Below are positions 40,201-45,054 of a stretch of DNA of 64,000 bases, piece after piece; within the stretch, counting starts at the first letter, position 1, and every line of letters begins with the position of its first letter. A program made the position numbers and the translations under genes. The notes beneath the pieces are model-generated. The model had not been told where the DNA came from. It was given only the letters and a program-made list of their open reading frames with translations, and did no database searches. This DNA is from Haberlea rhodopensis (lineage: Eukaryota > Streptophyta > Magnoliopsida > Lamiales > Gesneriaceae), in contig CAJQUN010000003.1 in NCBI GenBank assembly GCA_907163345.1, positions 23,885,879-23,949,878 of the forward strand. Direction: 5' to 3'.

Positions 40201-40560
40201 TGAACACCATGTAATGACTGATGATGACTGCATATACAAGAAATTTAAACTCGGTACCCTACAAGAAACCAAACAGACACGCCAGCACGTTTTAAGGCTC
40301 TTAAGTCTTAACTCTAAATATTCCAAGCATAAAATTTACGAATTTTTACGAGTTATTGGTGATTGCTCAGAACACAAAGCTAAACAGGTGTAAATTAATC
40401 AAAGTATGAGCTGGACCATCTTCCCCGATAAACCAAAACTTGTTAAAAACAAGTATTTATCTCTTTGCAATTACTTGCTTACTTCTCGAGCTTTGGCCTT
40501 GTCGGATGATAGCTTGGCGACGATCTCTTGAATGTCCCTGGAAGTGACTCTCACGGCCAT
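742..40560 (-). CDS. ATM: ATM checkpoint kinase, N-terminal part (exons 1-34; gene continues off the left edge)
   Basis: ATM is a nuclear PI3K-like Ser/Thr kinase that is activated at DNA double-strand breaks and also acts in telomere maintenance and meiosis. The start codon (complement of 40558-40560, context AAAATGGCC) opens MAVRVTSRDIQEIVAKLSSD, the conserved N-terminus of plant ATM. Thirty-four exons read downwards in coordinate, about 4,190 nt and 1,397 codons. All introns are GT-AG, phases match at every junction and no stop occurs. Recognisable ATM blocks include ETWPFLVKILIQCV, FAKTLRIVVQRAED, RIGVLFQTWDGHSELFQD and DKINIFRPDRVFM. Only the helical-repeat region is present; FAT, kinase and FATC domains must lie beyond position 1. 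The genomic span is inflated by transposons in introns 1, 8, 12, 13, 15, 20 and 31. The family call rests on remembered similarity to Arabidopsis ATM; the exon chain is internally consistent. Confidence 0.95.
1477..2360 (+). pseudogene. copia-A remnant: primer site and gag fragment
   Basis: A tRNA-Met-type primer binding site (TGGTATCAGAG, 1477-1487) precedes an open segment at 1579-1938 that reads NYRTWSQLVKMHIAARKRG and SWLINFMTH, a Ty1/copia Gag N-terminal domain (the UBN2/Gag-polypeptide type). It continues in another frame to about 2222 and is broken by stops. A 5' LTR should end near 1474, but I could not pair it with a 3' LTR. It is plus strand, antisense to ATM, inside intron 31. With the pol pieces at 3838-4808 and 10080-11505 it plausibly forms one old element split by later insertions. 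Confidence 0.7.
2366..3031 (-). mobile_element. 666-bp non-autonomous LTR element (TRIM-like), family N copy 1
   Basis: The left LTR (2366-2503) and right LTR (2844-3031) share their start TGTC(A/G)ATAAACAC and an interior with CTATATTA. The minus-strand primer site is the complement of TGGTATCAGAGCCA at 2830-2843. A 5-bp target duplication GTTAT lies at 2361-2365 and 3032-3036. The segment next to the left LTR, read on the minus strand (ATTGACAAATTGATGTTTTT), matches the 3' internal end of the elements at 29230 and 38047, so the three are related. There is no coding capacity. The left LTR lacks about 50 bp and carries an 18-bp tandem duplication. Confidence 0.78.
3038..3827. mobile_element. 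Mutator-like non-autonomous element
   Basis: A 10-bp direct repeat AACAGTTATC flanks this 790-bp segment (3028-3037 and 3828-3837). The ends are an imperfect inverted repeat: GGGAAGATTT on the left and GGGACAATTT on the right (complement). That size of duplication and those ends suit a Mutator-type transposon. No transposase is encoded. The target was the very end of the LTR element at 2366-3031. Confidence 0.6.
3838..4808 (+). pseudogene. copia-A remnant: protease to GAG-pre-integrase region
   Basis: Broken plus-strand reading frames show TDHITSSPSTLNTL (after a copia protease active site), SPGLYSS, a pre-integrase block ending EKRGLYYL-like, then HPCFLNLERLLPKLL, the start of the integrase zinc region. 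Several stops and frame changes make it non-functional. The segment ends at 4808, where copia-1 inserted (duplicated TGACG). A 25-bp tandem duplication (AAATAAACTCAGATGTTACT unit) lies near 3880-3928. Confidence 0.65.
4809..5053 (+). repeat. copia-1 5' LTR (245 bp)
   Basis: Starts TGACACTCCAGC and ends GCAATTGACA, directly before the primer site. It holds two copies of a 22-bp unit (GGCTTAGTTAAAGGATGAAT...) and a TATA-like stretch TACTATATATATTTG. Confidence 0.95.
5585..6466 (+). pseudogene. copia-1 gag
   Basis: This encodes the capsid/nucleocapsid precursor. The ATG at 5585 begins MSNFESFGVKFTGKNYSAWE, a typical copia Gag start; the longer open frame upstream to 5423 is leader. The Gag fold region (KALWEYLKKVY, FQLEYEIANY) is followed by two CCHC zinc knuckles, CYTCKEYGHMANQC and CNYCKKPGHIIKDC (about 6273-6372). 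After the second knuckle the frame is lost near 6420 and protease continues in another frame. Confidence 0.88.
6420..9613 (+). pseudogene. copia-1 pol (protease-integrase-RT-RNase H), frameshifted
   Basis: Protease: SWLVDSCASNHMT near 6540, where the usual Gly after the catalytic Asp-Ser is Cys. Integrase: zinc region WHKRLGHPNP...CTTCKLGK, first Asp in FIDDYSRYTW, second in SDSGGEY, and Glu in NGVAERKNRH. Reverse transcriptase: YKARLVALG, LKRSLYGLKQSPRAW and YVDDIVITG. RNase H: YSDADWA and STESEYRAMS, ending ADIFTKPM. Breaks: frame changes near 6420 and 6690, an in-frame TAG at 7126-7128, and a frame change near 8415 inside RT. The domain order (integrase before RT) defines Ty1/copia. Confidence 0.92.
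9621..9887 (+). repeat. copia-1 3' LTR (267 bp)
   Basis: Same ends as the 5' LTR, but with three copies of the 22-bp unit, which accounts for the whole 22-bp length difference. Three further single-base differences were counted by eye. Confidence 0.95.
9893..10079. repeat. Low-complexity segment, possible short element fragment
   Basis: An A- and G-rich run with repeated GTAATTTTT(A)AGGGG-like phrases ends in a C9 tract (GGCCCCCCCCCTCGCCCC). It interrupts the copia-A remnant just right of the copia-1 target duplication. It resembles common plant non-autonomous repeats, but I cannot assign a family. Confidence 0.3.
10080..11505 (+). pseudogene. copia-A remnant: integrase C-terminal part and RNase H
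   Basis: Degenerate frames read FWTDAVITAIFLINHMPAKV (integrase, about 10170-10235), then, after lost sequence, AIEAAARRSLKHRLKEYVKL and TINQPLA-like pieces of RNase H (11165-11300), then a pol C-terminus near 11420-11490. A GGGGGT tract before TGTCGATAAATC (11503) could be the polypurine tract and 3' LTR start. Reverse transcriptase is mostly missing. It lies close to the exon 31 end of intron 31. Confidence 0.6.
11751..13013 (-). CDS. ATM: ATM exons 27-31
   Basis: Exons: 13013-12967 (AVFMISVVAAIDPSQ), 12881-12818 (ELVSSVLDTLSREACYANRT), 12734-12660 (FLEELMGPILCYWVACGVSL), 12581-12462 (WLLPALILQEDTDSLKWVAK) and 11936-11751 (VHIISVCMAMHCSKRAGWER, ending DELIKKQM). Introns 27-29 are under 90 bp. 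Intron 30 (11937-12461) shows nothing recognisable. The donor chosen for exon 31 (ATG|GTACAT) is not the longest open reading, but exon 32 resumes with VSIVNHTLSLASS, exactly what should follow; the open frame to the left of 11751 has no ATM similarity. Confidence 0.9.
13839..15535 (-). CDS. ATM: ATM exons 22-26
   Basis: Exons: 15535-15464 (VLENILVVLCQHPHWSSCAH), 15358-15194 (ending SSSWERVSDE), 14770-14645 (FDWYDRAKLADCICNFVLLR), 14526-14399 (LLRDPDYRVRLRLARRIGVL) and 13995-13839 (VLSAGPQPRPIIETIIITLM). The block RIGVLFQTWDGHSELFQD is one of the best conserved in plant ATM. Exon 25 ends in phase 2 (TG) and exon 26 supplies the T of the next Cys codon. Introns 23 (14771-15193), 25 (13996-14398) and 26 (13014-13838) hold no recognisable element. 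Confidence 0.92.
15636..16239 (-). CDS. ATM: ATM exon 21 (604 nt, largest in the window)
   Basis: The exon starts after TGCTCAG at 16240 and ends at CACAG|GTATATAG. It encodes IREISPFFSELGESLLEYL, then SFVCSPFFNEWQEKNI, a less conserved acidic and serine-rich stretch, and FFPFLPLSTWEILFNLREKE near its end. The flanking blocks match Arabidopsis ATM; the middle is a variable linker between helical repeats. Intron 20 upstream (16240-16981) carries a 210-bp LINE end at 16322-16531; the rest of that intron is unassigned. Confidence 0.92.
16322..16531 (+). mobile_element. 5'-truncated LINE end in ATM intron 20
   Basis: About 210 bp of L1-like 3' end: the last ORF2 codons (FRSWFWIRN-like), the 3'-UTR hairpin AGTACC-GCT-GGTACT (16478-16492) and a short A tail. 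Near-identical flanks ATTTATAA(A/T)GTC (16310-16321 and 16532-16543) are the target duplication. Antisense to ATM. Confidence 0.8.
16982..18015 (-). CDS. ATM: ATM exons 17-20
   Basis: Exons: 18015-17944 (GDLQDFLYLRQNVLRAVLAL), 17575-17429 (ALNERFVVVLPAAAYALSAG), 17332-17255 (FLECSVEVLAKIDIDFGPK) and 17169-16982 (YCQNVRLPLKLKDQLLHEME, then SEVIYACALLANFM). Phases 0,0,0,2 continue from exon 16. These are HEAT-like helical segments with no catalytic motif. Introns 18 and 19 are short (96 and 85 bp). Intron 16 (18016-18883) and intron 17 (17576-17943) contain no element that I recognise. Confidence 0.9.
18884..18932 (-). CDS. ATM: ATM exon 16 (49 nt)
   Basis: A 49-nt exon with acceptor TTTTTCAG|GTCCG and donor CTG|GTAAGA. 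Its first base completes the codon left open by exon 15, and it encodes SVLCFISCYFSRRTSL, which matches the SALYFISCYFSRKG block of Arabidopsis ATM. It follows intron 15 (9.7 kb), which holds copia-2, a LINE and an LTR element, so this small exon must be recognised after a very long transposon-filled intron. Confidence 0.88.
19056..20569 (-). mobile_element. Non-autonomous LTR retrotransposon (1.5 kb, no gag-pol)
   Basis: Two 248-bp LTRs (19056-19303 and 20322-20569) begin TGTAGAAAAACAGAATATT and end TATTCAACA. A 5-bp target duplication GTATT lies at 19051-19055 and 20570-20574. The complement of a primer site TGGTATCAAAG (20311-20321) abuts the right LTR and a polypurine tract complement (CTCCCCCTCAAGC) abuts the left one, so the element reads on the minus strand, the same direction as ATM. 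The 1,018-bp interior has no gag or pol, only a GTCTGCGTCT-rich repetitive stretch (19430-19615) and a 57-bp tandem duplication. It must be mobilised by another element, if at all. Confidence 0.9.
20125..20237. repeat. 57-bp tandem duplication inside the LTR element
   Basis: Two adjacent copies (20125-20181 and 20182-20237) of a unit with AAAGACAACCCTGAAAGCAC and ending AGCCGCCGCCGG. It lies on the primer-site side of the interior of the 19056-20569 element. Confidence 0.85.
20575..21400. other. ATM intron 15 segment without recognised features
   Basis: AT-rich intron sequence between the LTR element and the LINE. I see no open frame, repeat or splice-consistent ATM block. Confidence 0.5.
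21401..22654 (+). mobile_element. 5'-truncated LINE in ATM intron 15
   Basis: Broken ORF2 C-terminal sequence: FNKALLGKWGW-like at 21455, WWRDLIKHIF, GLGTKFWTDIWV, then the zinc-finger region (YDDIWKTLAPKK, ETTAHLLFRCSDFYALWMKC) and WFAIIWTIWLGRNK. The 3' end has an imperfect hairpin AGTACA-TCT-GGTACT (22603-22617) and an A tail. A CAGAATTC repeat (21393-21400 and 22663-22670) may be the target duplication. Plus strand, antisense to ATM. Confidence 0.85.
22671..23257. other. ATM intron 15 segment; 22-bp tandem duplication next to copia-2
   Basis: AT-rich intron sequence. Its right end holds two adjacent copies of TATGTTAATGGCAATCCTAT(CA) at about 23219-23262, running into the copia-2 5' LTR. 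Confidence 0.5.
23685..25192 (+). pseudogene. copia-2 gag and protease remnants
   Basis: Fragmented Gag frames (23685-24184, then from 24392) carry one zinc knuckle CDNCGKLWHTSENC (near 24550) followed by LIGFP, typical of one copia group. The protease motif reads WLIDTRATDHM, with Arg where the catalytic loop needs Gly. Multiple frame changes and a gap around 24190-24390 make it dead. Confidence 0.8.
25193..28076 (+). pseudogene. copia-2 integrase, reverse transcriptase and RNase H remnants
   Basis: Integrase pieces: IHCDIWGPYS (25515), CVYTPQQNCIVERKHQH (25780, Glu present, Gly-to-Cys change before it) and FGSLCYISTPKHNKTKLD. RT pieces: KHKARLVAEGYTQREGFDY (26740), KSLYGLKQASRQWN (27010) and YVDDILVDC (27142). 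RNase H: RPDIAYAVNVPSQFMS, YSDSDWA, SRSSVEAEYRALAHTTSE and HERTKHIELDCHFVREK. Frames change at least six times and stops interrupt several blocks. Confidence 0.88.
28650..33219 (-). CDS. ATM: ATM exons 9-15
   Basis: Exons: 33219-33116, 32863-32765, 32232-32176, 31968-31896, 30920-30846, 28898-28857 and 28720-28650. They encode, in order, VCVNTLKGPSTEKRARREHV (exon 9), HAALACLIRDYSTRIRRDHL (10), NTATLEHSYDGLFWTL (11), LSLLMFFTAPSAESSPKSAY (12), VGKGWHVIWSCLMRSLPTFS (13), VDAALMLLCSIMLS (14) and YYIVPLEIWDLRVFKRLLS (15). All fit plant ATM in order and phase. Exon 14 is only 42 nt. Intron 12 contains a LINE end and intron 13 a non-autonomous LTR element. Intron 10 (32233-32764) and the rest of introns 12 and 13 show nothing recognisable. 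Confidence 0.9.
29230..30695 (+). mobile_element. Non-autonomous LTR element, family N copy 2
   Basis: LTRs 29230-29443 and 30499-30695 start TGTCAAGGATATTACATAAA and end in CA. The primer site TGGTATCAGAGCC is at 29444-29456 and a G-rich polypurine tract at 30487-30498. The 1.05-kb interior has no gag or pol; its open frames look incidental. It contains repeated TGTTCATCGC phrases (29660-29760) and four 26-bp units based on CACGGTTGTTGTGCGTTT (30258-30358). The same interior plan occurs at 38047-39460. I see no target duplication (AGTTA versus AGGAA), so one end may be rearranged. Sits in ATM intron 13, antisense to the gene. Confidence 0.87.
31269..31666 (+). mobile_element. 5'-truncated LINE end in ATM intron 12
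   Basis: About 400 bp of decayed L1-like 3' end: AEHLLNHVDLWAI-like codons, TLWLDSLAAEK, the usual T-rich 3' UTR with a degraded hairpin (GTAACTGTGGTAC, 31613-31625) and an A tail. GGTTGCC(A/C)AG flanks it (31259-31268 and 31667-31676). Antisense to ATM. Confidence 0.8.
31970..32045. repeat. 31-bp duplication across the exon 12 splice acceptor region
   Basis: TAAGCAGACTCCTTCAAATG and the next 11 bases occur identically at 31970-32000 and 32015-32045. The left copy lies at the acceptor of ATM exon 12 (minus strand, CTGCTTAG|ACTTTC); the other reads CTGCTTACAC and lacks the AG. Confidence 0.8.
34108..34562. mobile_element. Non-autonomous repeat with GGATACG ends, inserted in LINE
   Basis: The left end is a run of GGATACG-type units (CACGGATACGGATACGCGG) and the right end repeats the same phrase inverted (CGTATCTTGACCGTATCCG). 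The interior is AT-rich without open frames. Subterminal repeats of this kind suit a hAT-like MITE. The exact ends and target duplication cannot be fixed because the right side abuts an inverted LINE segment. Confidence 0.55.
34564..34661 (-). mobile_element. Inverted 97-bp LINE segment
   Basis: This stretch is almost identical (one clear mismatch) to 48902-48998, part of the large LINE, and encodes IWKTSAPSKVGALTWKVLRD on the minus strand, whereas the LINE around it runs on the plus strand. Confidence 0.85.
35665..40560 (-). CDS. ATM: ATM exons 1-8
   Basis: Exons in transcription order: 40560-40483, 37384-37276, 37169-37026, 36762-36601, 36516-36321, 36213-36057, 35975-35836 and 35749-35665. 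Exon 1 encodes 26 residues and ends at GAA|GTAAG. Exon 2 encodes EGIKLLNTWLESERS and exon 3 SETWPFLVKIL. Exon 4 carries FQSEYGVILRYLLEATYYRF, exon 5 LLYMEKVETSL, exon 6 RDEGKISRKLVECINTYLLK and exon 8 KVVELAALVFCR. Together they form the TAN-type N-terminal region of TEL1/ATM proteins. Introns 2-7 are short (81-263 bp). Intron 1 (3.1 kb) and intron 8 (2.4 kb) hold LINEs. A GTAAGT string inside exon 7 (35940-35945) could serve as a cryptic donor, but the frame reads through it into conserved sequence. Intron 1 outside the LINE (37385-37640 and 39927-40482) shows nothing I recognise. Confidence 0.93.
38047..39460 (+). mobile_element. Non-autonomous LTR element, family N copy 3
   Basis: LTRs 38047-38268 and 39183-39460; primer site TGGTATCAGAGCC (38269-38281); polypurine tract TTTGAGGGGGA (39172-39182). 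Target duplication TTTGG (38042-38046 and 39461-39465) places it inside the LINE of intron 1. The interior (914 bp) matches copy 2 at 29230 in layout and carries six 26-bp units based on CACGGTTGTTGTGCGTTT (38901-39050). The 3' LTR is longer than the 5' LTR because of a 56-bp foldback insertion. No gag or pol. Confidence 0.93.
39251..39306. mobile_element. 56-bp foldback insertion in a 3' LTR
   Basis: AAATACACCT-(A/C)TAAACT at the left end is matched by its complement at the right end, giving a hairpin of about 27-bp arms with almost no loop. The 5' LTR of the same element lacks it (GATTTGTAAT there). ATTT or TTT appears duplicated at the site. Confidence 0.8.
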
Positions 40561-41235
40561 TTTAGCGTATTGGATATCGGGGAAAAGGGCTCAGTTGCCG
40601 GGGTATTTGTACACTCGGGGTGAAAGAGAGTGGTGGGTCATCAGAAGTGGAAACCGACAAAACGTGTTTTATGGATTTGGTCTGTAGTGTGGGGGGGGGG
40701 CGGGGAATCGGACTGTAGGGACTAGTATTTGTGAATCAGTACATAATGTTTATAATATGTCTTACAAACCCCCCCAAAAAAAATACTATGTCCTAAAACC
40801 CATTTAGTATTTTTATAATGAAACACTTATTCAATTTATTGGCAATTTCTCTTTTATATCTTCCATTTCGCATTTTTTCATAAAGTTACTAATATATCAT
40901 TTTGTGAAATGTCAAATGTGTCAGTAAAATAATATAATATTTGTGCTTTCGTCAAAATAGTAAGTATGAAATAAGAGATTAACTTTGAATAATGAAATCA
41001 ATTATAATAAATTTATATTTAAATCAGACCTTTTAAATCGTCTATACATTAAAATTTTGAATACCCAAAAATGAAAACTTTATGTAGTAAGAACAAAGAT
41101 ATGTATAAAATAATGCAAATATAATCTTTACATTTTGCTTGTTAGGATTGATGTGTCGGTGAAAAATGTAGATAGTTGTGAATATGCTGTTTGAAAAAAA
41201 TATGGATTGTTTAAAGATTTTTGTTCAAATTATTC
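40561..41235 (-). promoter_or_regulatory. ATM upstream region (5' leader and proximal promoter)
   Basis: The sequence before the ATM start codon. It should hold the 5' UTR and proximal promoter by position, but I see no decisive TATA box or binding site. A G11-type homopolymer lies near 40691-40700. It is bounded upstream by the target duplication of a solo LTR at 41236, so any more distal elements have been displaced. Confidence 0.4.
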
Positions 41236-41240
41236 GTATG

Positions 41241-42305
41241 TGTTAGGTAGGGGTGTTTATTGGCTCAACCCGATCTGGACCGATCCGGAACCGGCCGATT
41301 TCGGATCCAATAATCCCGGGACCGGTCCGATCCGTTAAGGAACCAGATCAGATCCGGTTTCGGTACAACCGATTCCGGGTTGGACCGGTTCCAACCCGGA
41401 ACCGATTTTGTTGAATTTTTATTTTTATTTTTCAAAAAATCGAATATATACCAGAATAAATTAAAAAAATATTAAATAATGGATTCTGGTTCAGCCCGGA
41501 ACCTGATCCGTTTGGTCCGGAACAGGTAAGATACCGGATCCGGATCGATAGAACCAATCGGCCCGGTAACTTACCGGGTCCAGACCGGTTCGGAACCGGT
41601 TAGCCCGATTCCGATTCCGAACCTTGCTAACCGATCCGATTTTGGGCAGGTTTCGGATTGACCCGACCCATTAAGCAGCCCTAATGTTAGGTATCTCCAA
41701 GTCTACATCGGTTCCAATTAACGTCTCTCTCATAGCATAGATACATGTAAAAGAAAAACAAATAGTGAAGATAAAATGTAAATATAGACGATAGTTTACC
41801 AACTCGCGGCTCAGATAAAACACGTCTCGCAACCCAGCTTGTAACTAGCAAACCAAAGCAAGGACCATAAGGTGATCCATCGAGATAATACCTTAGCCCC
41901 AAAGCCACACCGAAAATACCCACACAGGATACTGACAGAAGACGAAATCTGGCAGCCCGTGGCTTACGAAGATATCAAGCCTTCCAACACTCACAAAGAT
42001 ATTAGAGAGAAGCCTCACACATCACGAAGAAAAAAGGCGCACACACCGGACTCACAAAGAACCAGAAACGGTTTCTAGGGTTTGAGAGGTATAGTGAAAA
42101 CGAGGAGAGGATCAGAATAATAATGACCTACGATTCGGTGAACTCACCCCTTATATACATGGAATGAACGCTTAGGATTACAGTTAAAAATTAGAAGGAC
42201 TAGATGCGAGCAGAAGAAGGTTCTAGATGCGGGCTTTTGCTCAAGGTCTCAAAGTCGGTGGGCTTGAAAGAAATGGGCCAGCATATATTGGGCCACATCA
42301 CAACA
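41241..42305. mobile_element. Solo LTR upstream of ATM
   Basis: A TG...CA segment (TGTTAGG... to ...CATCACAACA) flanked by GTATG (41236-41240 and 42306-42310). Without the MITE nested near its left end it is about 620 bp. On the minus strand it has a TATA-like ATGTATATAAGGGG (near 42155-42168) followed by a GC-richer leader-like stretch. No partner LTR or interior is present. The family is unknown. Confidence 0.75.
41248..41683. mobile_element. hAT-type MITE, 436 bp
   Basis: Ends TAGGGGTG and, inverted, TAGGGCTG, flanked by (G/A)TGTTAGG (41240-41247 and 41684-41691), an 8-bp duplication with one mismatch. The interior is full of ACCGG/CCGGAACC phrases in both orientations around an AT-rich core, so it can fold extensively. 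No open frame. Inserted seven bases inside the end of the solo LTR. Confidence 0.8.
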
Positions 42306-42439
42306 GTATGTTCTAGAAATCAGAGAAATTACAGTAACTTCATTCCATAAATGTTATAATCGAGTACAAAGAAATTAGATTGAGTTTGATTTTCAAGAAT
42401 TGAGTAGAATATAGTAAAACTATCATTTAGTGATATATG

Positions 42440-44042
42440 TGATAAGTACCATTTTTGCACTTATTTTTCGATGTTTTCTATTACTATTTTACAGTGATTT
42501 TTGAATGATATTACATTTATTGGAATTAATTTGCATGTTTCAGGAATCTTTGTGAAAATGCGAGGAAGTAAAAAAATGAGCCAAATATAGAAATGGAGAA
42601 GACCCAATTTGAAGCCGAGAAGAGAACATATAACACTCCGGGCAGAATAGGTAGCGCTAGGGCGCAGCCAATGTGGCGCCCTAGAGCCGCTAATTCTGGT
42701 TTTGCTAAAAAACATCTGAAACTGAAGATTGAAATTCACGTAAAGATAACAGATGTGCATCAAAGGAAACTCAACGAATAATATATAGCAGATTCGGACA
42801 GCATAAGAAAGGGAATGAAAAAAAAGATCCATGCACATTAGCTCATTCACTGAGAATATGGAGGGATGATAAAGATGACACGGCAATGTATCACATATTC
42901 TAATGGGCCCCAATATTATACATAGGAGAGTATTATTTTATAAGAAAGTGACATCATAGAAGGCCCATAAGATATATATAAACCTCACGCCCCTTTCTTC
43001 ATATGAAGTCCACCACAATCGCAACACAAGACCCCTTCCACTTATCAGAACTCACGCCTCCATCAACCATCCTCACGTCCAATCTCTCTTCACCATCTAT
43101 CATCCACCTTCAACCTTTCACCCTATGATTTTGGAACAACTCCAACAAGGTGATTAAATAGACGATCGAGAAGGAAGGAAGAGAATGAATGAGGATCTAC
43201 AATCGGAGTCGATACTGAGAGTTTATTCTTGTCTTTTGAATTATAGTTTTGATTTATTTTGGATTATTCATGCTTAGGTTTGATTTTGCGATTTAAGTAT
43301 GATGAACTAAATTTATTTATCGAAGCTATACAACCCTTTGTTTTGAACCTACGATTTGATGATTATTTATTTGATTGAATTCTTTCGAATTTTGTGTATT
43401 TTTTTATGATTTTAATGCTTTTGAGGGATTGATCATCTTTGAATTATGTCAGTGTCATAATTGAGATCGAGAGATGATTTTATGATATGAAACGAATAAC
43501 TCATACCGTGGATTTCAAACCGAGATCGAGAGATGATATCAAATACATGTGTGATAGCTATAGATATCTATTAATTGAAGGCTAGTGGTTTTCACGGATC
43601 TTAATACAATATTGAGTTGTTAAATAAGTACACGAGAGCGACTTACTGCAATTTGATATTAGGTTCAATATAGCTCGAGATAGTATATTAGATAACTCGG
43701 AGAACTCGTCACCTTAGAATTATTTGGCTATTTAATCGTGAATGGTAGGGCATTGCATTGGTGAGCAGACGTCTTGATAATCTTCTCTAGCGGAATTTTC
43801 TCATTTACTTTTATTAACTTGGTTGGATTAGTAGTTAATTTAGTTGCTTAGTATTTTATTTAATTCATTATCGTAGGTTAAATATAGTTAAAAACGTCGT
43901 ATTTGATACTTACAGTTAGTCCGTGTGGGTTCGACATCCGTATTTATTTTCCATTATACTAGAACTTGACACTGCGCACTTGAAGTATATTCGCACATTA
44001 AATTGAATTGGTAATTATTTTGTGTTAAAGAAAAGTGCGTCA
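42440..44042 (+). repeat. Gypsy-like 5' LTR (1,603 bp)
   Basis: Starts TGATAAGTACCATTTTTGCA and ends GTGCGTCA just before the primer site. Its start and middle are repeated at 46723-47284 and 57053-57624 with scattered differences. Confidence 0.82.
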
Positions 44043-44652
44043 AGTTTTTGGCGATGTTGCCGAGGACTAACTTTAGTAATATCATACGAGATTTTTTATT
44101 GTAATTTAACCTTTTTTCTATTTTATTTTCGAAAAACAAATTATTTGTATTGTTTCGTTTTTGTTATTCTTGCGAGGTACTTGTGATGCTTCATCAACAA
44201 GTTTTCACAAGCTTTGCCCAACAACCTTCTTAGCCATTCTATGCAGCGTGGGAGAGATTCAACAATTTGGCAACCACTTTTCGGTATCATAACTTTTCAA
44301 ACTTTATTCTTCTACAATTTTTCTACAATTGATTGGATGCAAAGACACAGGGATGTGTATTTAGTGGAGCTTTGGCAATTGGGAGTCCCTTGTTTGAAAG
44401 AGATAAAGACGATGTTTTGCACCTATTCAATGATAAGGCGGATTTCGACCACCATTGGCATTGAAATCCTTCACTCCAAGATTGGAGCCACCAATACCCG
44501 CCAGAGCCTCACTACCCGCATGATACACCCCAACCATTTGAACATCACAAAGATATGAGATAAGTTCTGCAGCCGTCACGACTCAGTTAAAGGATACCTT
44601 AATAAGATTCAAGGTATCAACTAAGAGCAGTTTAGAGAGCCAAACCAACTCT

Positions 44653-45054
44653 ATGCATCACATGGAGCAGCAAATAACGGTCTCTATGGAAATAATTTCA
44701 ACGAGCTGCCAAGAGGAAGAGACGAAAGCTACAAATCAAGAGGCCACAAATCAGGCATGGTCATATGATGATGATTACTCCATAGGCCAAGTTTGGGGGA
44801 GTGATCCCACTCACGATCAAGAGTTAAGAGAACTTGAGCCTTCCCAAATGATTGAGCCTATGTTAGAAAAGTTATCCGACGAGTTCCCATGTGAAGATGA
44901 GCCAAGTGTGAAGTTTGAGGATGAGCTGATTTTCGAGAATGTTGATATGAGCCTATTGATGGCGATATGTTCTATGCCATATGTTGATCCATTCTTCCCA
45001 TCGATGCCAACTTCGCCATACTACGTCCTCCACGAGATGAAGCCAAGCCAATAA
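44653..45054 (+). pseudogene. Short acidic open frame in the gypsy-like interior
   Basis: A 133-codon frame starting MHHMEQQITVSMEI, rich in Glu and Asp (EELSDEFPCEDEP-like), lies between degenerate gag-like sequence (44200-44560) and the region before the polypurine tract. I see no zinc knuckle, protease or RT. It may be a leftover Gag tail or a chance frame in a non-autonomous element. Confidence 0.4.

Noticed and set aside
41872..42078. 68-codon plus-strand frame upstream of ATM as a small gene
   Set aside because: It lies wholly inside the solo LTR and has no recognisable motif.
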